From an uncultured Alphaproteobacteria bacterium (GTDB lineage: Bacteria; Pseudomonadota; Alphaproteobacteria; HIMB59): DNA of 64,000 nt. The stretch is from contig CABYRL010000006.1 in assembly GCA_902521465.1 (NCBI GenBank), positions 1 through 64,000 of the forward strand, written 5' to 3'. Positions 44,084 through 53,153 of this stretch are shown one piece after another. The translations under genes and the position numbers were made by a program. Positions within the stretch are counted from its first letter, which is position 1, and every line of letters begins with the position of its first letter. The notes below the pieces were generated by a model, which made no database searches, was not told where the DNA came from, and saw nothing but the letters and a program-made list of their open reading frames with translations.

Positions 44084-44997
44084 TTAGATTTATAAATTTG
44101 AATCATTCGCTCTAATAGAGCCAAGGCATCTACTCTAGATCTTTGAAAACAATTTCTTCCAATAATTGAGCCGTTTCCATCTCCCTGGTGAATTGCAAGC
44201 ACCTCATCCATTAATGCTTGATCATCTTTTGCATCTCCACCCGAAAATACTACTAAGCGTTTTCCATCAAATGCAACTTTTTTGATATGAGCCACACGAT
44301 CCTTTAAAGTGCTTATAGGTATACTATTATCTTCAAATGCTTTTTTAGTTGGGTCTTCTTCTAAAAAATCACTGGGAAGTTTTACTTTAATAATATTTGC
44401 CCCTAATAGAGCAGACATGTGTGCTGCATATGAAATTATGTTCATTGCTGTTTCACCTTTTTTGCTAATTTTTGAACCTCTCGCATAAGCCCATAAAACA
44501 ACAGCAAGTCCTTTTTCTTTAGCCTCGAAACTAAGTCTTTTAAATTCTTCCATTAATTCAAAATTATGATCAGAACCAGGATAAATCGTAAAACCTATTG
44601 CAGCACATCCTAATTTTAATGCATCATTTACACTCCCAGTCACAGCTTGATCAAGAGATGTTGCAAGAGTATTAGAGCTATTAATTTTTAATATAGTTGG
44701 AATTTGACCATTATAATTACCAGAACTTGTTTGAAGTAAACCAAGAGGAGCAGCATAAGCAGATAAACCAGCATCTATTGCAAGTTGGTGATGATAATTT
44801 GGATCGTACGCCTGGGAATTTACAGCGAAGCTTCTATCAGGCCCGTGTTCAAAACCCTGATCGACAGGTAAAATTATCATTCTTCCAGTTCCGCCTAACT
44901 TTCCATGTCCCAAAATTTTCATAAGATTTGATCTCACACCGATATTCTCGTGTGTGTAGTTTGATATAATTTTTCTTGTTGTCTTTGTAACTTTCAT
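44080..44997 (-). CDS. fbaB: Class I (DhnA-type) fructose-bisphosphate aldolase
   Basis: A 305-aa Schiff-base aldolase of the archaeal/DhnA type. It has LPVDQGFEHGP (about residues 42-52), GFTIYPGS (about 134-141), NIIKVKLPSDF with the Schiff-base Lys (about 198-208), and FSGGDAKDDQ (about 241-250). It interconverts fructose-1,6-bisphosphate and triose phosphates. It is 8 bases downstream of gap; the pgk gene that usually lies between these two in alphaproteobacteria is missing here. Confidence 0.92.
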   Translation of the reverse strand: MKVTKTTRKIISNYTHENIGVRSNLMKILGHGKLGGTGRMIILPVDQGFEHGPDRSFAVNSQAYDPNYHHQLAIDAGLSAYAAPLGLLQTSSGNYNGQIPTILKINSSNTLATSLDQAVTGSVNDALKLGCAAIGFTIYPGSDHNFELMEEFKRLSFEAKEKGLAVVLWAYARGSKISKKGETAMNIISYAAHMSALLGANIIKVKLPSDFLEEDPTKKAFEDNSIPISTLKDRVAHIKKVAFDGKRLVVFSGGDAKDDQALMDEVLAIHQGDGNGSIIGRNCFQRSRVDALALLERMIQIYKSK

Positions 44998-45005
44998 AAT
45001 TGCTC

Positions 45006-46022
45006 TTATAAATTACACACTTGAGCAGTTGTCTCAAGCATTCTATTTGAAAATCCCCACTCGTTATCATACCAAGTCAACACTCTACCAAAATTATCTG
45101 ATACCGTTGTTGTTTCACTTAGATCTAAAATAGAGCTCCTAGCGTCATGATTATAATCACTTGATACCTTAGGGTCTGTATCTACCCCTAAAATACCTTT
45201 AAGTGAGCTATTTGCATATTCTTGAAATTTATTATTTAAATTTTCAGTGGTTATATTTTTTTTTGTATTAAATTTAAAATCTACCAGAGATACATTAGGA
45301 GTTGGAACTCTTATCGCAGTACCGTCTAATTTTCCCATTAAATGAGGCAGAACGAGGCCAACAGCTTTTGCTGCACCTGTACTTGTAGGTATGATGTTAT
45401 TTGCTGCTGCTCTTGCTCTTCTGAGATCTTTATGAAATGTGTCTACAGTATTTTGATCTCCTGTATAAGAGTGAATAGTTGTCATGTATCCACTTTCAAT
45501 TCCAAACTCTTGATCTATAACAAAAGCTACAGGCGCAAGACAATTAGTTGTGCAAGAGGCATTAGATATTACTTGATGATCTATATTTATATTTTTGTTA
45601 TTAACTCCCTGGACAACTGTTATGTCTGCACCAGAACATGGAGCAGAAACTATAACTTTGCTTGCACCACTTTCTATATGAGATATTGCCTTTTCTTTTG
45701 ATGCAAAAATACCCGTGCACTCTAAAATAATGTCGACTTTCTTATCTTTCCATTTCAAATCATAAGGGTTTCTTTCAGATGTAACAGTTACTGTATTTTC
45801 ACCTATTATGAATTGCTCATTGGAGATTTTATTTATCTCCTTATTGAAAGTCCCGTGAATACTATCATATTTAAGTAAGTGAATATTTGAGTCAATATCT
45901 GCTAAGTCGTTTATATAACTTATTTCAAATTGATCACTAAAATCATTTAATCTCTCCAAAAATGCGCGATAAACTAGCCTGCCTATTCTACCAAAACCAT
46001 TAATCGCTACTTTTTTTTTCAT
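45006..46022 (-). CDS. gap: Glyceraldehyde-3-phosphate dehydrogenase
   Basis: A 338-aa dehydrogenase. It has the NAD motif INGFGRIGRLVYRA (residues 7-20), the catalytic NASCTTNCLAP (about 153-163), HSYTGDQ and DNEWGFSNRM near the C-terminus. The start overlaps the stop of tkt (ATGA). It operates in glycolysis or gluconeogenesis together with the aldolase and transketolase of this operon. Confidence 0.95.
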   Translation of the reverse strand: MKKKVAINGFGRIGRLVYRAFLERLNDFSDQFEISYINDLADIDSNIHLLKYDSIHGTFNKEINKISNEQFIIGENTVTVTSERNPYDLKWKDKKVDIILECTGIFASKEKAISHIESGASKVIVSAPCSGADITVVQGVNNKNINIDHQVISNASCTTNCLAPVAFVIDQEFGIESGYMTTIHSYTGDQNTVDTFHKDLRRARAAANNIIPTSTGAAKAVGLVLPHLMGKLDGTAIRVPTPNVSLVDFKFNTKKNITTENLNNKFQEYANSSLKGILGVDTDPKVSSDYNHDARSSILDLSETTTVSDNFGRVLTWYDNEWGFSNRMLETTAQVCNL

Positions 46023-47950
46023 TTTGTTTTAATCTTTCTTAATATTTTACTAGATACAGTTTCTGTTGTTAAACCAAATTTTTTAAAAACTTCTTTTCCA
46101 GGTGCACTAGCACCAAAATTATCTAATCCAAATATATTTTCATATTTTGTGTACTTATTCCAATACATTGTCGACCCAGCTTCGATTACAAAAGTTTCAT
46201 TAGATTTTGATTTTAATAAATTATTTTTAAAAGTTTTTGACTGCTTTTCAAAAATAGATGTTGAAGGCATTGAAATGACTTTTGCAATAATACCATCACC
46301 TCTAATTTTTATAGCAACGTTGATAGCTAAAGACACTTCTGATCCAGTAGCTATAATAGTAATATCATTATTAATTTTTGGACCATATATAACGTAAGCA
46401 CCTCTAAATTTTTTTGAGTCTAATTTTTTATTTGAAATTTGTGGCAAATTTTGTCTTGAAAGACAGATAAATGAAGGTGCATCATTAATTTTCAAAGCCT
46501 CTCTCCAACATACTATTGTTTCTTTAAGATCACAGGGTCTAAAAACATAACTATTTGGTATGAGTCTTAACATATTAATTTGTTCAATAGGTTGATGAGT
46601 AGGTCCATCTTCACCTAGTCCAATAGAGTCGTGTGTGAAAACTTGTATAGGATTAATTTTCATTAGTGCAGCTAAACGAAGACTTGGCTTCATGTAATCA
46701 GCAAAGCTCAAAAAAGTTCCTGAATATGTTTTGTAAATTTTGGTAGCAGCAATACCATTCATTATAGCAGCCATACCATGCTCTCTTACACCATAATGGA
46801 TATATTGTCCCGCTATGTTCATGCTATCCATTACGGACATTTCTTTACCTTTGGTATTATTGGAGCCAGTTAAGTCCGCAGAGCCTCCAAGTATCGGATG
46901 ATCTTTTTTGAAATAATGTAATATTGCTTCAGAGGATTTTCTAGTAGCCTGATCAGAATTAAAATTTTTTAAATCTATCTCTATTTTATTAAATAGCTTA
47001 TCTATATCTCTATTTGATAAATTTGTGTGAGATATTGATTTAGTTTTTTTGTATATTCGTAAATTTTTGGTTGATGAATTCCTCCAAATTTTTAAAAGTT
47101 TATCTGGAATTTGAAAAGATTTTTCATTCCAAGATAATTTACTTCTAGTTAATTTCACTTCCTCTGAACCTAAGGGTGAGCCATGTGATGATGCTTTTGC
47201 AGATTTATTTGGAGAACCAAATCCAATAGTAGTTTTAAAATTTAGTAAACAAGGTACTTTTGATACTTGTGCTTTTTTTAAAAGTTTATAAATATTTTTA
47301 TGATCATGACCTTTCCCGCTATGTACCTCCCAATTTACTGATTTAAATCTAAGGTTTGTGTTATCACTAAAAGCTAAATCTGTGGATCCATCTATACTAA
47401 TTTTGTTGTTATCGTATATTAGTATCAAATTATTAAGTTTTAAGTGTCCAGCTAAACTTACTGCCTCTTGGCTAATTCCCTCCATTAGACAGCCATCACC
47501 ACAAAAAACATATACTTTTGGGGCTTTAGACAATTTTTTCTCTTTTGAAAGCTTTTTAAGCGCTATGGCCATTCCTACCGCATTCGAGATTCCTTGTCCA
47601 AGAGGACCAGTCGTTATTTCTATACCAGCATCTGGTTCATATTCAGGATGTCCAGCCGTAATGTAGCCCAATTGTCTGAAATTTTTAATTTGCGAAATTG
47701 TCATTTTTTTATAACCGGTGAGGTATAAAAGTGAGTAAAGCAACATCGAACCATGCCCATTAGATAAAACGAATCGATCTCTGAGTAACCAGTTTGGATC
47801 CTTGGGATTATGAACAAGAAAATCATGAAAGAGCACTGTGGCAATGTCAGCCATTCCCATCGGCATACCAGGATGACCAGATTTTGCTTTTTCTACCGCA
47901 TCGATTGATAAAAATCTAATACAGTTTGCTAATTTAGTATAATTTTTCAA
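46019..47950 (-). CDS. tkt: Transketolase
   Basis: A 643-aa thiamine-diphosphate enzyme of the pentose-phosphate pathway. It has SGHPGMPMGMADIATVLF (about residues 24-41), GPLGQGISNAVGMAIA (about 115-130), the ThDP/Mg motif GDGCLMEGISQEA (about 155-167) through DNNKIS, and HDSIGLGEDGPTHQPIEQ in the pyrimidine-binding domain. It heads the tkt-gap-fbaB-efp-suhB-rpmE-trcR minus-strand run and is divergent from the zapA operon, with only 35 bases between the start codons. Confidence 0.94.
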   Translation of the reverse strand: MKNYTKLANCIRFLSIDAVEKAKSGHPGMPMGMADIATVLFHDFLVHNPKDPNWLLRDRFVLSNGHGSMLLYSLLYLTGYKKMTISQIKNFRQLGYITAGHPEYEPDAGIEITTGPLGQGISNAVGMAIALKKLSKEKKLSKAPKVYVFCGDGCLMEGISQEAVSLAGHLKLNNLILIYDNNKISIDGSTDLAFSDNTNLRFKSVNWEVHSGKGHDHKNIYKLLKKAQVSKVPCLLNFKTTIGFGSPNKSAKASSHGSPLGSEEVKLTRSKLSWNEKSFQIPDKLLKIWRNSSTKNLRIYKKTKSISHTNLSNRDIDKLFNKIEIDLKNFNSDQATRKSSEAILHYFKKDHPILGGSADLTGSNNTKGKEMSVMDSMNIAGQYIHYGVREHGMAAIMNGIAATKIYKTYSGTFLSFADYMKPSLRLAALMKINPIQVFTHDSIGLGEDGPTHQPIEQINMLRLIPNSYVFRPCDLKETIVCWREALKINDAPSFICLSRQNLPQISNKKLDSKKFRGAYVIYGPKINNDITIIATGSEVSLAINVAIKIRGDGIIAKVISMPSTSIFEKQSKTFKNNLLKSKSNETFVIEAGSTMYWNKYTKYENIFGLDNFGASAPGKEVFKKFGLTTETVSSKILRKIKTK

Positions 47951-47985
47951 TGGAATAACTTTTCTTAATAACTAATAATTAATGT

Positions 47986-48246
47986 ATGAACGAATTTCAA
48001 CAACAAATACTTCAAAAAATCGAGCAAATTGCATCAAAACTTCAGAATTATAAAACTAATAATCAAGAACTAATAAATGAGAAACAAGAATTAAAAGCCA
48101 AGATAGAATATTTACAAAGAAGAGAGGTAGAATTATTAAGCGAATTAGAAAATAACAAACTTGAGTTATCTGAAAAATCTCAACTTATTGATCAAGCAAC
48201 GAATAAAATTGAGGAATTATTGGGTTCAATAGATATAGATGGCTAA
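47986..48246 (+). CDS. DUF4164-like coiled-coil protein
   Basis: An 86-aa protein that is almost entirely coiled coil, rich in Glu, Gln, Lys and Leu with heptad spacing from about residue 3 to 80. A small coiled-coil gene of the DUF4164 kind precedes zapA in many alphaproteobacteria, which is the main reason for the call. It may partner ZapA in the way ZapB does in gamma-proteobacteria. It overlaps zapA by 8 bases. Confidence 0.65.
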   Translation: MNEFQQQILQKIEQIASKLQNYKTNNQELINEKQELKAKIEYLQRREVELLSELENNKLELSEKSQLIDQATNKIEELLGSIDIDG

Positions 48247-48571
48247 TTTAACTCTAACAATTGGAGGAAGACCACTAAAAATACAATGCTCCGATGATAA
48301 TGTTGAAACAGTAAAAGAGATTGCTTCCTCAATTAGTAAACTTATAGAATATGAGAAGAGAGAGAATGTACCTTTTTTAACATCGACACTTATTGCCTAT
48401 CTTAAATCCATGGAAGATGTTTTAAAAAAAGAAAAAATATTGCAAGACTCATTGAACAAGAAATTATTTTATGAGAGTCGTATTCAAGAATTACAAAATG
48501 AAAATAATCATTTAAAATCTGACATTGAGCAAATTTTCAAAAAACTAAATGATAATATAATCATTGAATAA
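48239..48571 (+). CDS. zapA: Cell-division protein ZapA
   Basis: A 110-aa FtsZ-ring-associated protein. The N-terminal domain LTLTIGGRPLKIQCSDDNVE (residues 4-23) and VKEIASSISKLIEYEKR are typical; the C-terminal half is a coiled coil that forms the antiparallel dimer. It overlaps the coiled-coil gene and the 5-FCL gene by 8 bases each. No 6S RNA space exists between zapA and the 5-FCL gene, unlike many proteobacteria. Confidence 0.85.
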   Translation: MANLTLTIGGRPLKIQCSDDNVETVKEIASSISKLIEYEKRENVPFLTSTLIAYLKSMEDVLKKEKILQDSLNKKLFYESRIQELQNENNHLKSDIEQIFKKLNDNIIIE

Positions 48572-49127
48572 AAAACAAATTCGAAAACATCACTTGGACC
48601 TAAGAGTGCAACTAAGCACTTCGGATTTAAATATTTTTTCTAATAAAATAAATTCAAAAATATTAGATTTAATTGAAAAAATTAATCCAAATAGTTCTGT
48701 TGGCTTATTTTATCCATATAAAAATGAGGTTGATGTATTAAAAATTTCTAATGATTTAATAAATAAAAATATAAAATGTTTACTTCCAAAAGTAATATCA
48801 AAAGGATCTTCTTTAAAGTACTGTGAATACAACCCTCATAGTCCAAATTTAGAAAAAGGTTTTGGCGGTATCATGGAACCCAAGGGTGAAAAGACATTAG
48901 ATCCTGATATAATTATAGCATCATGCTCTGCATTTAATGAACAAGGTTTTAGAGTAGGCTATGGAGGTGGTTTTTTTGATAGAACTATTGAAGAATTGAG
49001 AAAAAAAGGAAATTTAAAAACTATTTTAGCAGCTTTTGAAATTCAAAAAACCAAGTACAATTTTCAGGAGAGTTTTGACCAAAAAGTAGATTATATTTGT
49101 TCAGAACAAAAAATCTATTCTTTATGA
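48564..49127 (+). CDS. fthC: 5-formyltetrahydrofolate cyclo-ligase
   Basis: A 187-aa enzyme (YgfA type) that converts 5-formyl-THF to 5,10-methenyl-THF with ATP. It has KKQIRKHHLDLR (residues 3-14), VGLFYPYKNEVD (about 46-57), LPKV and the signature RVGYGGGFFDRTIEELR (about 130-146). It starts with TTG (ttgaataaaaaa) overlapping the end of zapA; its TGA overlaps the next ATG. Confidence 0.9.
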   Translation: MNKKQIRKHHLDLRVQLSTSDLNIFSNKINSKILDLIEKINPNSSVGLFYPYKNEVDVLKISNDLINKNIKCLLPKVISKGSSLKYCEYNPHSPNLEKGFGGIMEPKGEKTLDPDIIIASCSAFNEQGFRVGYGGGFFDRTIEELRKKGNLKTILAAFEIQKTKYNFQESFDQKVDYICSEQKIYSL

Positions 49128-49939
49128 ATTTTTTGGTTATAGGAGATGTTGTTGGAAGATCAGGTAGAACAGCTCTTAAAGAAAATTTAAAAAAAATTCA
49201 AGATCAATTTAAAATTAGCTTTACAATAATTAATGCTGAAAATTCTGCTGGTGGTTATGGACTTACAGGAAAAATATACGAAGAGCTTATAAGTTGGGGC
49301 GCTGATGCTATTACCCTAGGAAACCATGCTTGGAAACAAAGAGAAATAATAGAATATATGGATAAAAACCCAAATCACAATATTATCAGGCCTTTAAATT
49401 TTGAAGTCGGTTCTCCTGGTAGAGGGTTTAAAATTTTTACTCATGAAAATGGTAAAAGAATTTTGGTAAGCCAAGTTCATGGTCAAACATTTATTGATCT
49501 TCCCTTAAGTAATCCTTTTAATTCTATTGACACTCAACTTTTATCTATAATTAATGATCATGAAATAGATTACTCATTTTTAGAGGTGCATGCTGAGGTA
49601 ACATCTGAAAAAAATGGTATAGCACAAAATTATGATGGAAAATTTACAGCTATTTATGGAACTCATGTTCATATTCCAACCTTAGACGCTAGGGTATTAG
49701 AAAAGGGTACTTGTTTTCAAACTGATATTGGCATGACAGGAGATTATAATTCTGTTATTGGTATGAAAAAAGAGAGTGCAATTAAAAGAATGAGAACTGG
49801 GTCAAACTCACATAGGTTGGAACCCGCTGAGGGATTGGCAACTATTTCTGGAGCAGTCATTACTACAAATGAGGGGGAAAAAAATTCAATTCAATCTATT
49901 CAAATAGGTGGCGTTTTGGATAGTAATTTATTATCTTAG
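49124..49939 (+). CDS. ymdB: YmdB-family metallophosphoesterase (TIGR00282)
   Basis: A 271-aa dinuclear metal phosphoesterase, shown in other bacteria to hydrolyse 2',3'- or 3',5'-cyclic nucleotides. It has LVIGDVVGRSGR (residues 4-15), NAENSAGGYGLT (about 37-48), TLGNHAWKQRE (about 63-73), FLEVHAEVTSEKNG (about 148-161) and YGTHVHIPTLDARVL (about 175-189). The frame is open 9 codons further, but the ATG at 49124, overlapping the upstream TGA, matches the family start. Confidence 0.9.
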   Translation: MNFLVIGDVVGRSGRTALKENLKKIQDQFKISFTIINAENSAGGYGLTGKIYEELISWGADAITLGNHAWKQREIIEYMDKNPNHNIIRPLNFEVGSPGRGFKIFTHENGKRILVSQVHGQTFIDLPLSNPFNSIDTQLLSIINDHEIDYSFLEVHAEVTSEKNGIAQNYDGKFTAIYGTHVHIPTLDARVLEKGTCFQTDIGMTGDYNSVIGMKKESAIKRMRTGSNSHRLEPAEGLATISGAVITTNEGEKNSIQSIQIGGVLDSNLLS

Positions 49940-49942
49940 CTC

Positions 49943-50683
49943 ATGGCTGGACATTCAAAATTTAAAAATATTCAATATCGCAAAGGTGCTCAAGATAAAA
50001 AAAGAGCAAAACAATTTGCAAAAATTGGAAGAGAAATTCAAATAGCTGTGAAAATAGGAGGAACTGACCCAGAGTCTAATCCAAGATTGAGACTTGCAAT
50101 GACAAATGCTCGAAGTGTAAATATGCCTAAGGATAATGTAGAAAGAGCTATTAATAAAAATATTACCGATGCTTCTGACTATTCACAAGTTCGCTACGAG
50201 GGTTATGGTCCATTTGGAACAGCTTTTATAGTTGAGGCGTTAACAGATAATAAAAATAGAACAGCTTCTGAAATTAGATCTATTTTTTCTAAGAATGGAG
50301 GAAATTTGGGAGAGACAGGAAGTGTAAGCTTTAATTTTAATAAAGTAGGAGAAATACAACTCAAAAATGAGATAGATGATAGCGCACTTGAGGATTTGCT
50401 TGACCATGGTTTAGAAGATTACAATACAGATGAAGGCTTAACATATCTTTATTCCTCTTTTGAAGACTTAGCATCTTTTGAGAAAATATTAGTAGATAAA
50501 AAATTTGATATTGAATGCGCAAATGTCATATGGAAGCCAAATTTAAGCGTAAAAATTGAAAAAAAGGAAGAGCTTGAAAAACTTATTAGATTAAATGAAG
50601 AGTTAGAAGATAACGATGATGTTCAAAATTGTTTTTCAAATCTTGATTTTGACAGTGAACTATTAGAGGTTAGTAATGCCTGA
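49943..50683 (+). CDS. yebC: YebC/PmpR-family protein (TACO1 type)
   Basis: A 246-aa protein with the conserved MAGHSKFKNIQYRKGAQDKKRAKQF-type start, KIGREIQIAVKIGG (about 27-40), NVERAINK and RYEGYGPFGTAFIVEALTDNKNRT. YebC proteins act as translation factors for difficult motifs and/or as transcription regulators. It sits at the head of the segment that in other alphaproteobacteria continues with ruvC-ruvA-ruvB and tolQ. It overlaps the small nuclease-like gene by 8 bases. Confidence 0.93.
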   Translation: MAGHSKFKNIQYRKGAQDKKRAKQFAKIGREIQIAVKIGGTDPESNPRLRLAMTNARSVNMPKDNVERAINKNITDASDYSQVRYEGYGPFGTAFIVEALTDNKNRTASEIRSIFSKNGGNLGETGSVSFNFNKVGEIQLKNEIDDSALEDLLDHGLEDYNTDEGLTYLYSSFEDLASFEKILVDKKFDIECANVIWKPNLSVKIEKKEELEKLIRLNEELEDNDDVQNCFSNLDFDSELLEVSNA

Positions 50684-51002
50684 TAAAGCTTGGAAAAACA
50701 GGGAAAGACTTGTTGCGAAGTTTTTTGGAGGTATGAGAAATGCCCTCAGTGGGATCAATTCAAAAGTTACTCATTCTGATGTAATTCACGATAATTTATT
50801 TATTGAGTGTAAATTAAGAGCTAAACATACTGCCATTAAATTATGGGATGATACAAAATCTTTAGCTGATAAAGAAAAAAAGACTCCAGTTATTGCATTA
50901 TGTGAAAAAAATAGACCTGGTTTTTGGATAATGGTACATTCAGATGATTTTGAGTATGTCTCTAAAGAGCTAAAGAATAAAAAGATAATTGATGAAGAAT
51001 AA
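50676..51002 (+). CDS. Small putative PD-(D/E)XK nuclease in the ruvCAB position
   Basis: A 108-aa protein. The arrangement E10, D35 and E44-x-K46 (in SDVIHDNLFIECKLR), followed by PVIALCEKNRPGFWIMV, matches the core of PD-(D/E)XK nucleases, especially short resolvase-like proteins often carried by phages. It overlaps yebC by 8 bases and is 3 bases before tolQ, exactly where ruvC, ruvA and ruvB normally lie. A Holliday-junction or branched-DNA function is an inference from fold motif and position. There is no sign of transfer in base composition. Confidence 0.65.
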   Translation: MPDKAWKNRERLVAKFFGGMRNALSGINSKVTHSDVIHDNLFIECKLRAKHTAIKLWDDTKSLADKEKKTPVIALCEKNRPGFWIMVHSDDFEYVSKELKNKKIIDEE

Positions 51003-51005
51003 TTA

Positions 51006-51704
51006 ATGGAAGAGGTAGTCAACTTAGCATCCCTTGAAGGTTCAGTAGATTTCTCAATGATGGGAATGTTTCTAAAGTCTGATTTGGTTGTAAAATTTGT
51101 AATTATATTATTAGTGATTTTTTCAATTCAATCTTGGAAGACAATTATTCAGAAAATTTTACTAATTAATAAACTCAAGAAAATATCAAAAAAATTTGAA
51201 AACCACTTTTGGTCAGGAGTGTCTTTGGATGAACTGTACCAGCAAATTGACAATTTTGATCAGGAGAGTTTTTCAAATATTTTCAGAAATATAATGAATG
51301 AATATGAAAAATCTCGAATACAAAAAAATAAAGTAGACTCAGCTTTCATTCAAAGACTTTACACCTCTCTTGATTTAAGTATTGCTGTTGAAGACACAAA
51401 TTTAAATAAAGGACTGTCCTTTTTGGCTTCTTCTGGATCTGTAGCACCTTTTATAGGGTTATTTGGTACAGTTTGGGGAATTATGAATAGTTTTCAAGCA
51501 ATTGCTATTGCTCAAAATACTAATCTCGCTGTGGTAGCACCTGGTATTGCAGAAGCTTTATTCGTAACTGCTTTGGGTCTTTTTGTTGCTATTCCTTCAA
51601 CTGCTTACTACAACCACATAACTTCAAAAATTGATAACTATTTGTCAGAAGCTGAGAGTTTTGGTAAAGACTTGGTTAATATAATTTCACGCCAAGTTAA
51701 ATAG
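51006..51704 (+). CDS. tolQ: Tol-Pal system protein TolQ
   Basis: A 232-aa inner-membrane proton-channel subunit with three helices (about residues 28-46, 128-150 and 170-190). It has the MotA/TolQ/ExbB signature APFIGLFGTVWGIMNSFQAIA (about 137-157) and VAPGIAEALFVTALGLFVAIPS (about 165-186). With TolR it energises TolA for outer-membrane constriction at division. It is the first gene of tolQRAB-pal-cpoB. Confidence 0.95.
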   Translation: MEEVVNLASLEGSVDFSMMGMFLKSDLVVKFVIILLVIFSIQSWKTIIQKILLINKLKKISKKFENHFWSGVSLDELYQQIDNFDQESFSNIFRNIMNEYEKSRIQKNKVDSAFIQRLYTSLDLSIAVEDTNLNKGLSFLASSGSVAPFIGLFGTVWGIMNSFQAIAIAQNTNLAVVAPGIAEALFVTALGLFVAIPSTAYYNHITSKIDNYLSEAESFGKDLVNIISRQVK

Positions 51705-51708
51705 ATAC

Positions 51709-52104
51709 ATGAGAAAAAAACACAGACCTGTTTCAAATATAAATGTTACGCCAATGGTTGATGTCATGTTGGTATTACTTATTGTATTCATGGTCACCGC
51801 TCCTCTCCTAACTGTGGGTGTTCCCATAAATTTACCAAAAGTTGAGGCTAATTCTTTAGATGCACAAAAGGAACCTCTAGAAATCTCAATTAATGAAAAT
51901 AATGATATTTACTTAGGTGAAGAACTAATACCTTTTGAAGAGTTAGTGTTAAAAGTCAAAACTATAGCTGGCTCCAATACTGACATAAGAATTTTTTTAA
52001 GAGCTGATACCTCAATTAACTACGGTGAGGTGATGAAAGTTCTTGGTGCTTTGAATACATCTGGTTTTTTAAAAATTGCTCTTGTAACGAAAAAACCTAG
52101 TTAA
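51709..52104 (+). CDS. tolR: Tol-Pal system protein TolR
   Basis: A 131-aa ExbD/TolR protein with a basic N-terminus, one helix carrying the essential Asp in INVTPMVDVMLVLLIVFMVTAPLL (Asp about residue 18), and a periplasmic domain ending in LGALNTSGFLKIALVTK. It is 4 bases after tolQ and its stop abuts the tolA TTG. Confidence 0.94.
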   Translation: MRKKHRPVSNINVTPMVDVMLVLLIVFMVTAPLLTVGVPINLPKVEANSLDAQKEPLEISINENNDIYLGEELIPFEELVLKVKTIAGSNTDIRIFLRADTSINYGEVMKVLGALNTSGFLKIALVTKKPS

Positions 52105-53109
52105 TTGTCTGCTATTACACTATTTAATCCCCTCAGACATTTAATCTTGTTGATTGAAAATTTCAGCTATAAAAAAAGTGATTTTTATTTTCAAATATTC
52201 TCTTTTCTATTACATCTTTTAATTTTGATACCGATGATAAATTTTACTTTTGAAAAAAAAATCAGTGATATTCCAATGATTTTGCCTGTCGAAATGTTCA
52301 TTATTGAAGAAGAGACAGCCGCACCTGAGTTTGTTGAGGAGATAAATGAAATTGTTCCAACATTCCAAGAAGAGACTCCGAAGCAAAATGAAACTGAAGC
52401 TATTGAACCAGATTTAAAAGAAATAACATCACAAGAGCTAACTGATCCAATAAATCAGGATACTAATGAAGAAGTGTTAATTGATAACTCCGCAGACAAA
52501 ACAAACGAATTTATAATCGATGAGAAAGTAAAACCCGAAATTAAAAAACCAAAAGAGGAGACACCTCCACCGATTGAAAATGATTTTGAGATAAAATTAA
52601 AACAAAAACCTGAACCTAAAGAGATACCTGAACCCAAAAAGGATATTGAGATAGTTCTTAAGAAAAAGCCAGTAAAGAAAACTTTCAACGTTAGTACTGT
52701 TCTGAAAGATCTAGAAAATCAAGATAAAGAATTTAAAAAAGAGCAGGAAGCATCTGAAGTTAAACAAGAGGAAGTTTTTACAGAAAAAGTTGGACCAACG
52801 ATGACTATTTCAGAGATTGATCTATTAAGGCAACAATTACATGGCTGTTTAAATCTTAATGTTGGTGTCGCCAATTTAAAAGAAATAAAGCCTGTCATTT
52901 ACATCGAAGTTAACCCTGATCGAACTGTAAAAAGTTCTAAAGTTGTTAATAGAGAAAAATTAAACGATCCATCATTTAGAACAGCTGCTGAAGCTGCAAT
53001 GAGAGCGGTAAATAATCCAGATTGTAGCCCTCTTTTATTACCTGTAGATAAATATGAACAATGGAAAGAGATTAACTTTACTTTTGATTTCAGCTGGATG
53101 TTTGATTAA
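52105..53109 (+). CDS. tolA: Tol-Pal system protein TolA
   Basis: A 334-aa protein with one N-terminal transmembrane helix (about residues 31-48), a long Glu/Pro/Lys-rich periplasmic linker (about 60-230) and a C-terminal TolA/TonB-C domain: LRQQLHGCLNLNVGV (about 236-250), FRTAAEAAMRAVNNPDCSPLLLP with a conserved Cys pair, and NFTFDFSWMF at the end. It begins with TTG directly after the tolR stop; no closer ATG precedes the membrane helix. It spans the periplasm from TolQR to TolB and Pal. Confidence 0.9.
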   Translation: MSAITLFNPLRHLILLIENFSYKKSDFYFQIFSFLLHLLILIPMINFTFEKKISDIPMILPVEMFIIEEETAAPEFVEEINEIVPTFQEETPKQNETEAIEPDLKEITSQELTDPINQDTNEEVLIDNSADKTNEFIIDEKVKPEIKKPKEETPPPIENDFEIKLKQKPEPKEIPEPKKDIEIVLKKKPVKKTFNVSTVLKDLENQDKEFKKEQEASEVKQEEVFTEKVGPTMTISEIDLLRQQLHGCLNLNVGVANLKEIKPVIYIEVNPDRTVKSSKVVNREKLNDPSFRTAAEAAMRAVNNPDCSPLLLPVDKYEQWKEINFTFDFSWMFD

Positions 53110-53153
53110 TAAAAATTTAATATATAAATTCCAAAATTGATTAAAAATTTTTT

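Noticed and set aside
45342-45701. 119-codon plus-strand frame inside gap
   Set aside because: Cys-rich antisense shadow of the gap coding sequence with no recognisable domain.
47358-47666. 102-codon plus-strand frame inside tkt
   Set aside because: Antisense shadow of tkt; no RBS, no known motif.
48540-48600. 6S RNA gene between zapA and the 5-FCL gene
   Set aside because: The two genes overlap by 8 bases, leaving no space for an RNA gene.
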